From an uncultured Ruminococcus sp. (lineage in GTDB: Bacteria; Bacillota; Clostridia; Oscillospirales; Ruminococcaceae): a DNA stretch of 7,862 bases. Location: positions 1 to 7,862 of the forward strand of contig CANQCJ010000096.1 in the NCBI GenBank assembly GCA_947589205.1, given 5' to 3'. The position numbers and the translations under genes were made by a program. The notes under the pieces were generated by a model. That model saw nothing but the letters and a program-made list of their open reading frames with translations, was not told the DNA's origin and did not search any database. This document shows positions 1 to 5,067 of the stretch, piece by piece; position 1 is the first letter of the stretch, and every line of letters begins with the position of its first letter.

Positions 1-703
1 CATCGGCATATTTGAGCATTTCTATATCGTTGTTATAATCTCCCATTGCAACTATCGTATACTCGTCAAGTCCGCAAAGCTCACGCATTTTTTTGAGCGC
101 GCTGCCCTTTGAGATATTTTTCGGCAGCATTTCATAATATGTCGGCGCAGAAATGACAAAATCAATATCCGAACAGCCGATCTCGGTCTTTAGCCGTTCG
201 ATATACTCGATAAGCGCGGGGATCTTGTCCGGCTCGTCTGCAAAAAGCGTTTTATACCAATTATCCGGTATATCGTCGATACCGCATTCGATAGGATCTA
301 CCTTGCAGATATTGCAGTGTGCCCGCTCGGTCGCCGTCATGTTCGGAACATACACCGCGCTCAAGGGCAGCACCTCGCAGCCTGTCATCGGATTGTCTTT
401 AAGTATGCGCTTTGTTATCTCCTTCGCGCTTTCGGGGAGATATACGTCATAGATCTGTTTTTTTTCGTTTATATCATAGACCATTCCGCCGTTGCAGAGT
501 ATCGCCGCGCAGTTTATGGTAATTCGGTCAAGATACTGCATTGTCGCCTGAAGGCTCCTGCCGGTGGCTATCGAAAATTTTCCGCCGGCTTCCATAAGCC
601 GATTTACGGCGAGAATGTCCGTCTCTGACGGTATTTTGCTCGACGGCAAAAACGTACCGTCCATATCTGTTATAAGCAGAACTTTTTTGATGTCCTCAAA
701 CAA
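1..703 (-). CDS. Cof-type HAD-superfamily phosphatase (3' end cut by window)
   Basis: This is a haloacid dehalogenase-type hydrolase of the Cof/class IIB group, probably a cytoplasmic sugar-phosphate or nucleotide phosphatase; its substrate cannot be read from sequence. All four HAD motifs are visible: motif I DMDGT (residues 13-17, nucleophile Asp13 and acid/base Asp15), motif II IATGRS (45-50), the motif III lysine in SKGSAL (198-203), and motif IV GDYNNDIEML (221-230). The long segment between motifs II and III is the C2-type cap. A cysteine pair, HCNIC (129-133), lies in the cap. I chose the TTG at 703 because GAGG (712-715) sits 8 nt upstream and the nucleophile then falls about 12 residues in, as usual for the family. 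An in-frame TTG at 733 is an alternative; no ATG is available. The start lies 10 nt after the stop of the pseudouridine synthase gene, so the two are probably cotranslated. 234 codons are visible and the gene continues past the left edge. Confidence 0.9.
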   Translation of the reverse strand, partial: MFEDIKKVLLITDMDGTFLPSSKIPSETDILAVNRLMEAGGKFSIATGRSLQATMQYLDRITINCAAILCNGGMVYDINEKKQIYDVYLPESAKEITKRILKDNPMTGCEVLPLSAVYVPNMTATERAHCNICKVDPIECGIDDIPDNWYKTLFADEPDKIPALIEYIERLKTEIGCSDIDFVISAPTYYEMLPKNISKGSALKKMRELCGLDEYTIVAMGDYNNDIEMLKYAD

Positions 704-713
704 ATCTGCTGCC

Positions 714-1613
714 TCATTTCCTGATAGTTTCAAGAGCTTTTATAAAATAATCCGGCAGCGGCGAATCAAAGCTCATATATTCGCCGTTCGGGTGGACAAA
801 GCCTATTCTTTTTGCGTGCAGACACTGTCCCTCGAGACCCTTAAAGGGCTTGCCGTAAACGTCGTCTCCGAGTACCGGGTGACCTTTAAAGGCGCAGTGG
901 ACGCGTATCTGGTGCGTCCTGCCGGTCTCGAGCTTAAAGCTCACATGAGAATACCCGCGAAGGCTCTCTATCGTTTCATAATGCGTCACGGCGTTTTTTG
1001 AATTGCGCTCTGTAACGCACATCTTTTTTCTGTCGCTGCGGTCTCTGCCGATAGGCGCGTTTATCGTGCCGCTTGACGGTGAAAAGGTCCCGCAGACTAT
1101 CGCCTGATATTCTCTTTCAAAGCTGTGATCCTTTATCTGCGCGCTCAGAAAATTATGCGCGCTGTCGGTCTTTGCGACCATAAGAAGTCCGCTGGTGAAT
1201 TTATCTATCCTGTGGACTATCCCCGGGCGGACAACTCCGTTTATCGAAGAAAGCCGTCCTTTGCAGTGATACATCAGCGCGTTCACGAGCGTGCCGTCGG
1301 GATTTCCCGCGGCGGGGTGGACCACCATGCCCTTCGGCTTGTTTACAACAAGCAGCTCGCCGTCCTCGTATACTATTTCTATCGGTATATCCTGCGGTCT
1401 CGCAGTAAGCTCCTGCGGGTCGGGAATAATTATCTCGACAATATCCCCCGGCTTTACGTTAAGACTTTTCGACGCGGCCTTTCCGTTGACCGTGACCTGT
1501 CCGCTTTGTATGAGCGTCTGCACCGCAGAGCGCGACAGACCTATCTGTTCACATTCGGAAGCTATCTTGTCGAGCCTGCCGGTCTTTGATACCTCAAACC
1601 CTTCCGTCCGCAT
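714..1613 (-). CDS. rluD: RluA/RluD-family 23S rRNA pseudouridine synthase
   Basis: This enzyme converts specific uridines to pseudouridine in RNA; relatives of the RluD subgroup act on 23S rRNA, but exact target sites are not provable here. An N-terminal S4 RNA-binding domain covers about residues 11-60. The catalytic domain carries the RluA signature HRIDKFTSGLL (134-144), in which Asp137 is the expected catalytic aspartate, preceded by NKPKGMVVHP (91-100) and followed by GRTHQIRVH (231-239). At 299 residues it has normal family length and looks intact. The ATG at 1613 overlaps the end of lspA by 20 nt and has only a weak Shine-Dalgarno, so translation is probably coupled to lspA. The lspA-rluD pairing is common in Firmicutes (ylyB follows lspA in B. 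subtilis). The family call is firm; the RluD label rather than another RluA paralogue rests on domain layout and context. Confidence 0.93.
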   Translation of the reverse strand: MRTEGFEVSKTGRLDKIASECEQIGLSRSAVQTLIQSGQVTVNGKAASKSLNVKPGDIVEIIIPDPQELTARPQDIPIEIVYEDGELLVVNKPKGMVVHPAAGNPDGTLVNALMYHCKGRLSSINGVVRPGIVHRIDKFTSGLLMVAKTDSAHNFLSAQIKDHSFEREYQAIVCGTFSPSSGTINAPIGRDRSDRKKMCVTERNSKNAVTHYETIESLRGYSHVSFKLETGRTHQIRVHCAFKGHPVLGDDVYGKPFKGLEGQCLHAKRIGFVHPNGEYMSFDSPLPDYFIKALETIRK

Positions 1614-2112
1614 CGCCGTTACCGTCCGTATTTTTGGACTCTGATTCGATATTGTCCGAATTTTCGGACTTTTCTAAAAATATCGTGCTTATGCAGAACA
1701 ATACCGCGCCGACTACCACGCACATATCGGCGAAATTGAACACCGGGAAATCAAACGGCAGCGTTTTTAAATAGTCGACTACCTCTTTCATTCTTATCCT
1801 GTCGATAAGATTCCCGATACCGCCGCCCAGCACGAGAGCCACCGCGATATTTGACAGCCTGCTGCCTTTGCGGTTGATATAGCAATAGACCGTCGCCGCC
1901 GCTGTCAGGATCAACGGTATTCCGATAAGAAACCAAGTCTTTCCTTCCATAATGCTCCAGGCAGCGCCCGAATTGCGTATATGCGTAAGTCCCAGCAAGC
2001 CGGGTATAAAGTCGCGCGTTTCATAAAGCGGGATATTTTTCACCACGGCAAGCTTAATGAGCTGATCTACCGCGGCTGCCGCCGCAGCGATGACTAAACA
2101 AATCGCAAACAT
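1594..2112 (-). CDS. lspA: Lipoprotein signal peptidase (signal peptidase II)
   Basis: LspA is the membrane aspartyl protease that cleaves signal peptides from prolipoproteins after Lgt has lipidated the conserved cysteine. At 172 residues it is near the usual size, with about four membrane segments (roughly 2-22, 59-78, 85-104 and 128-148). Conserved blocks are visible: VDQLIK (15-20), NSGAAWS (47-53), GGGIGNLIDR (96-105, catalytic Asp104) and FNFADM (125-130, catalytic Asp129). A hydrophilic, Ser/Asn/Asp/Glu-rich tail (149-172) follows the last helix and is longer than the core enzyme needs. The start follows the divIVA TAA stop by only six T residues, in the same frame and without a recognisable Shine-Dalgarno, so translation probably depends on termination-reinitiation from divIVA. 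Its 3' end overlaps the pseudouridine synthase gene by 20 nt. The identification is secure. Confidence 0.96.
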   Translation of the reverse strand: MFAICLVIAAAAAAVDQLIKLAVVKNIPLYETRDFIPGLLGLTHIRNSGAAWSIMEGKTWFLIGIPLILTAAATVYCYINRKGSRLSNIAVALVLGGGIGNLIDRIRMKEVVDYLKTLPFDFPVFNFADMCVVVGAVLFCISTIFLEKSENSDNIESESKNTDGNGDADGRV

Positions 2113-2118
2113 AAAAAA

Positions 2119-2901
2119 TTATTTTGTATTCTTTCCGAACTGAAGCTCCGAAACGTCCGCTTTGGGGATTATCGGCTCAAACGAAGCGGTATTGAGCACC
2201 TCGTCGATATGCTTCTGCTCGGCTATCCGCTCCTCCTCCGCTTTTTCTGCGGCAAGAGCTTCCTCGTCTTCGTATTCTTCGGAATATTCTTCCTCGTCCT
2301 CGTAATACTCTTCTTCATCGCCGAGGGATTCCTCGTATTCGTCAAGCTCCTCGTCGCTCATCTGCGGCATTCTCAATATAAGCGCAAGCTGCTGAGTATA
2401 AAGATCGGTAAGCTGGCTCTTAAAATACGTTACCTCGGCTCTAAGCTCGTCAAGCTTTGCTTTTTCGGCTTCATATTCGTCCTGAATGGCAAGTATCTCC
2501 TGCTTAGCGGCTTCTGTCTGCTGTCTTATCATTTCATCGCAGTTAGCCTTGTGTTCCTCGATTATTCTTTCACACTCGGACGCGCTCTGCTCCGAAAGTC
2601 TTACCTGCTCTGTCTTAGCCGACTCTATCATATCTCTTGCTTTAGCCTTAGCGTCGTTTATAAGCTTGTTGGATTCTTTTTGCGCGTAGATCATCGCCGC
2701 CTTGATAGCGTCCTCGTCCTCGCGGTATTCGTTTATCTTTTCAACAAGCTTTAATATTTTTTCCTCGCTTTCGGCGTTTGAACGCCTCAGAGCATCCATC
2801 TCATCAGCAATACGTCCGAGATACTCCGTCACCTCCGACGGATTGCACCCGTTTTTAACGGTGCTGAATCTTTTGCTTCTTATATTTTCGGCTTCAAACA
2901 T
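2119..2901 (-). CDS. divIVA: DivIVA-family coiled-coil cell division/polarity protein
   Basis: DivIVA proteins gather at negatively curved membrane, at septa and poles, and recruit division or polarity partners. The N-terminal domain (about 1-35) shows the family pattern ending in EVTEYLGRI (23-31), followed by a long charged coiled coil (about 35-175) rich in Glu, Lys, Ala and Gln. Two features are unusual. The tip loop reads KNGCN (16-20) where B. subtilis has FRGYD, so the membrane-inserting Phe/Arg pair is not kept. Residues 183-226 form an intensely acidic Asp/Glu/Tyr stretch before a short C-terminal segment. At 260 residues it is longer than B. subtilis DivIVA (about 164). The AGGAGG Shine-Dalgarno (2911-2916) lies 9 nt before the ATG and overlaps the ylmH stop codon. 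The position after ylmH and sepF supports the call; the variant tip leaves open how it finds the membrane. Confidence 0.9.
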   Translation of the reverse strand: MFEAENIRSKRFSTVKNGCNPSEVTEYLGRIADEMDALRRSNAESEEKILKLVEKINEYREDEDAIKAAMIYAQKESNKLINDAKAKARDMIESAKTEQVRLSEQSASECERIIEEHKANCDEMIRQQTEAAKQEILAIQDEYEAEKAKLDELRAEVTYFKSQLTDLYTQQLALILRMPQMSDEELDEYEESLGDEEEYYEDEEEYSEEYEDEEALAAEKAEEERIAEQKHIDEVLNTASFEPIIPKADVSELQFGKNTK

Positions 2902-2910
2902 GACAATATG

Positions 2911-2916
2911 CCTCCT
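2911..2916 (-). promoter_or_regulatory. Strong divIVA ribosome binding site overlapping ylmH stop
   Basis: AGGAGG on the minus strand is a perfect Shine-Dalgarno 9 nt upstream of the divIVA ATG (2899-2901). It overlaps the last codon position of ylmH (TAG at 2915-2917), so ribosomes ending ylmH cover the divIVA initiation site. It is the clearest ribosome binding site in the window and gives divIVA translation that need not depend on the broken ylmH frame. Confidence 0.85.
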
Positions 2917-3178
2917 AAATGAATTTTTTCAATCTTATATGGATCCTGCCGCTGCGGGTCAGATCTCCCGCATTATCGAGAATGAATTTTCCGTGGCCTC
3001 TTATCGAAAAGCTGTCGGAGATCTCCAGCCTTTTGTCGCTCTCAAGAGTTCTCGCGCCCTTTACCGACACCGCTCCGGACGCTATCAGCTTTTTGGCTTC
3101 CGTCCGAGAGCAGCTTGCGGCGCAGGGCACTATGCAGTCGAGTCTCAGCGATGAGACCGCCGCTTCTATCTCCTTGAA
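2915..3178 (-). CDS. ylmH: YlmH C-terminal part: S4 RNA-binding domain (in the shifted frame)
   Basis: This stretch continues YlmH in the -1 frame relative to the upstream part. It starts at the TTC codon at 3178 and reads FKEIEAAVSSLRLD, then a full S4 RNA-binding fold: CSRTEAKKLI, a beta turn AVSVKG, and a SFSIRGHGKF segment matching the end of YlmH proteins, finishing LKKFI before TAG at 2915-2917. Its first possible in-frame start is GTG at 3130, about 40 nt beyond the nearest Shine-Dalgarno-like AAGGAG (3170-3175) and already inside the S4 domain, so separate efficient translation looks unlikely. Joined to the upstream part by one extra base or a -1 slip, it gives 259 residues, normal for YlmH (B. 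subtilis about 257). It is annotated as part of the same gene, not as an independent protein. Confidence 0.8.
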   Translation of the reverse strand, partial: FKEIEAAVSSLRLDCIVPCAASCSRTEAKKLIASGAVSVKGARTLESDKRLEISDSFSIRGHGKFILDNAGDLTRSGRIHIRLKKFI

Positions 3179-3693
3179 TCTTTTTCGGTGTTAAGTATCG
3201 GCAGTATGCCCTCTGTCGTTTTAACTCCCGTCCGCGAGACCTTTTCGATCCCGCCAAGCGCAAGCTCTGCGGCGGTATCTGTCAAAAAAGCGACAGCCGC
3301 CCCGCGGTCAACGATTATATCGCCAATCGTGTCGCGCGTTATGCCGAGATTTATCAGCGCGCCGAGAAAATCGCGGTGGGTAAGCTCGTCCTTTTCTCTG
3401 AATTTAAAGCTCACGGCGCGTATATCGAACGCTTCCTTTTTCGGCTCGTCATACGGCGCGAATAGTCCGAGTATTACTCTTTCGGCGTTTTCATATCCGC
3501 CCCAGAACATAAAGCCTTCAAAGCTCTGAGAGGCTAAAAGCTTTTTTGCAAGCTCCGCTTTAGCCTCGTTCAGAAAGAACGTAAAAGAGCTTTGATACTT
3601 ATTTTGCGCCGATTCGATCCTTGAAAGAACGCTCGCCGCAAATATCTCGTCGCCGCGCTCGAGCGGACCTAAAAATGAGAGCCTTGAACTCAT
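3166..3693 (-). CDS. ylmH: YlmH N-terminal part (gene interrupted by a frame break)
   Basis: This is the N-terminal two thirds of YlmH, a cytoplasmic RNA-binding protein of the ylm division cluster; work in B. subtilis has linked YlmH to ribosome-associated quality control. The YlmH landmark LTHRDFLGALINLGITRDTIGDII (residues 104-127) is clear, followed by VSRTGVKT near 152-159. The frame ends at TAG (3166-3168) after 175 codons, just where the S4 domain should begin, and that domain is present in the next frame. The ATG at 3693 lies two bases after the sepF stop (TGA, 3696-3698) with no strong Shine-Dalgarno, so coupling to sepF is likely. If the frame break is real and not bypassed, the product lacks its S4 domain and could not bind RNA in the usual way. 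A sequencing or assembly error in the A-run is an equally good explanation. Confidence 0.85.
   Translation of the reverse strand: MSSRLSFLGPLERGDEIFAASVLSRIESAQNKYQSSFTFFLNEAKAELAKKLLASQSFEGFMFWGGYENAERVILGLFAPYDEPKKEAFDIRAVSFKFREKDELTHRDFLGALINLGITRDTIGDIIVDRGAAVAFLTDTAAELALGGIEKVSRTGVKTTEGILPILNTEKDSRR
3179..3187 (-). other. Frame-break site in ylmH (run of five A)
   Basis: The minus strand reads CGAAAAAGA here. The upstream frame uses GAA AAA GAT; the downstream YlmH frame requires AAA AGA TTC. Six A instead of five would join the two parts as TEKRFKEIE with no loss of family similarity. Lys-tRNA on AAA could also re-pair perfectly after slipping back one base. A one-base indel (true mutation or read error) or -1 slippage would all restore the frame at this point. 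No stop separates the two frames before the run, and TAG follows 12 nt after it. Confidence 0.75.
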
Positions 3694-3695
3694 GA

Positions 3696-4304
3696 TCAGA
3701 AGTTATATCCGTTATTTTCAAGCTCGCTTACGAGATCTACTCCCGAGAAATTGACATTGCTCGGCATAATGGCATAGGTTTTCTGCGCCATCATTTTTAT
3801 TTCGTCATAATTTGCATAGGCTACGCCCGAGAGAAAATCCAATATTCTCGTAGCGTCCTCCTGCTTTACCATTTCAAGATTAAGAATAACGGTCTTTCCG
3901 GCGTTAAGATCGTCGCCTATAGCGTTTACGTCCCTGTAATTGTTGGGTCTTGCAAGCACAAGATCGAAGGACGACTGCGATGTTGTAGACATTTGAACAT
4001 CCCTTTCTCTTTTATTATTTCTTGATCTTGCAGAAAGCTGCGCCGCTCTCTGCTCGGCAGCTGCCTGTCTTGCGGCTGCCGCCGCCTGCTGTCTTGTCAC
4101 CGCCTGCTGTCTTGGCGCAGGCTGCTCGACGGGTTCAGGCTCTGCGGCGGGCGCGGGCTGAGCTGCCGCGGTTTCTAAACCGTTGACCTCCTCATAAGAG
4201 GGCGCGCGCGGCGGCTTCGGCTGAGGCTTGTAGGCGGCGTATTCCTCCTCCTCGATCTCGTCCTCGCCGATAAAAAGATGCTTAAAGCCGTTTATGATTC
4301 CCAT
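3696..4304 (-). CDS. sepF: SepF, FtsZ-binding membrane anchor of the division ring
   Basis: SepF binds the C-terminal tail of FtsZ and tethers the Z-ring to the membrane. The N-terminus MGIINGFKHLFIG (1-13) fits the amphipathic membrane helix of the family and is followed by an acidic patch (14-21). Residues 22-110 are a low-complexity Pro/Ala/Gln/Glu-rich linker that is probably disordered. The C-terminal SepF domain (about 112-186) shows the pattern ending in LNLEMVKQEDATRILDFLSG (141-160) and the closing AIMPSNV (178-184). At 202 residues it is a little longer than B. subtilis SepF (about 150), the difference lying in the linker. The ATG at 4304 comes 4 nt after the yggS stop; a G-rich Shine-Dalgarno (GGAGG, about 4319-4323) lies inside the yggS 3' end at a long 14-nt spacing. 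The position between yggS and ylmH matches the ylm cluster. Confidence 0.94.
   Translation of the reverse strand: MGIINGFKHLFIGEDEIEEEEYAAYKPQPKPPRAPSYEEVNGLETAAAQPAPAAEPEPVEQPAPRQQAVTRQQAAAAARQAAAEQRAAQLSARSRNNKRERDVQMSTTSQSSFDLVLARPNNYRDVNAIGDDLNAGKTVILNLEMVKQEDATRILDFLSGVAYANYDEIKMMAQKTYAIMPSNVNFSGVDLVSELENNGYNF
4082..4114 (-). repeat. Short tandem repeat in the SepF linker (18-nt period)
   Basis: Fifteen identical bases occur at 4082-4096 and again at 4100-4114, one period of 18 nt apart. They encode the hexapeptide repeat PRQQAV/TRQQAA in the SepF linker, followed by degenerate copies rich in Ala, Gln and Arg. This looks like in-frame repeat growth within a disordered linker, where changes in copy number would alter linker length without breaking the gene. 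Confidence 0.75.
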
Positions 4305-4308
4305 TTTC

Positions 4309-5067
4309 TTACACTACCCCTCCGTTTTTATAATTTCTCGCCCCGAAAAGGGCTGTTCCTATCCTTACAAGATTAGACCCGTGCTTTATCGCAAGCTCAA
4401 AATCTCCCGACATTCCCATAGAAAGAATATCCATATCAACATTATCTATGCGGCTTTCCTTTAGTGAAACAAAAAGCCGGTGCATTTTTTCAAAGGTCTC
4501 CTCTCCGCAGCCTATAGGCGGTATCGCCATAAGCCCCCTTATGCGGATATTTTTAAGCTCAGCAGTACTTCTCACCAACTCGTCGAGCGCGCCCGCGTCC
4601 ACGCCGCCCTTGGTCTGCTCCTCGCCTATATTTACTTCGATAAGCACGTCCATTATCTTATCGTTCTTTTCCGCGAGCCTGTTTATCTCATTTGCAAGCT
4701 TTGACCCCGAGACCGACTGTATCATATCGACCTCGCTGATTATGTACTTGACCTTATTTGTCTGCAAATTTCCGATAAAATGAACGCTTGCCGTCTTTAA
4801 ATAGCTGTCCTTTTTGGAAAGATATTCCTGCACTCTGTTTTCGCCGAGAAGGGTAAATCCGTTTTCTATTGCAAAATTGATCTTATCCGGATCGACCGTT
4901 TTTGTTACAGCCATTATCCGCACCGTTTCGTCAGCCGAACGGTACTTCGCCTTTGCATTCTCCACTCTTTCCCTTATATCCTTAATGTTGTCAAGTATCT
5001 GCGGATACCTCGTCCGTTCCTCCGCTGTCTGCCGACACTTTTGAGCTTGAACTGTTTTTTCGCACAT
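4309..5067 (-). CDS. yggS: YggS/YlmE-family PLP-binding homeostasis protein
   Basis: Members of this family (PLPBP/YggS/YlmE) are single-domain, alanine-racemase-like TIM barrels that bind pyridoxal phosphate without known catalysis and balance vitamin B6 and amino-acid pools. The PLP lysine is Lys56 in AVTKT (53-57). Other landmarks are GENRVQE (75-81), HFIGNLQTNK (96-105), SMGMSGDFELAI (216-227) and GSNLVRIGTALFGAR (230-244). At 252 residues it carries about 20 extra N-terminal residues compared with typical members, whose start would fall near ILDNIKDIRER (24-34). I kept the ATG at 5067 because GAGGTGGTGAG (5076-5086) provides a Shine-Dalgarno and no ATG, GTG or TTG is suitably placed further in. 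This start overlaps the upstream gene by 77 nt in another frame. The link with sepF and ylmH is typical of Gram-positive ylm clusters. Confidence 0.95.
   Translation of the reverse strand: MCEKTVQAQKCRQTAEERTRYPQILDNIKDIRERVENAKAKYRSADETVRIMAVTKTVDPDKINFAIENGFTLLGENRVQEYLSKKDSYLKTASVHFIGNLQTNKVKYIISEVDMIQSVSGSKLANEINRLAEKNDKIMDVLIEVNIGEEQTKGGVDAGALDELVRSTAELKNIRIRGLMAIPPIGCGEETFEKMHRLFVSLKESRIDNVDMDILSMGMSGDFELAIKHGSNLVRIGTALFGARNYKNGGVV

Noticed and set aside
564..1001. Plus-strand open frames opposite the HAD and pseudouridine synthase genes
   Set aside because: Both minus-strand proteins have complete catalytic motifs; the plus-strand translation has biased, non-domain composition.
1125..1589. 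A 154-codon plus-strand open frame opposite the pseudouridine synthase
   Set aside because: The minus-strand gene shows clear S4 and RluA motifs over the same bases, and the plus-strand translation has no recognisable domain or ribosome binding site.
2209..2754. A 181-codon plus-strand open frame with very hydrophobic, Phe/Leu-rich translation that looks like a membrane protein
   Set aside because: It is antisense to divIVA; Glu and Lys codons of the coiled coil read as Leu, Phe and Val on the other strand. It has no family resemblance, and divIVA is well supported.
3170..3175. AAGGAG just after the ylmH A-run as a ribosome binding site for a separately translated S4 protein
   Set aside because: No ATG, GTG or TTG in the S4 frame lies within 5-15 nt; the first is GTG at 3130, too far and inside the S4 domain.
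3042..3263. A third minus-strand frame across the ylmH break, possibly an extra small protein
   Set aside because: Its translation is Arg-rich and matches nothing of YlmH, while the two other frames together give a complete YlmH. It is a shadow frame.
3314..3319. TATAAT on the minus strand inside ylmH as a possible promoter for divIVA
   Set aside because: No acceptable -35 lies at 16-18 nt and the site is about 400 nt from divIVA; a hexamer match alone is expected by chance.
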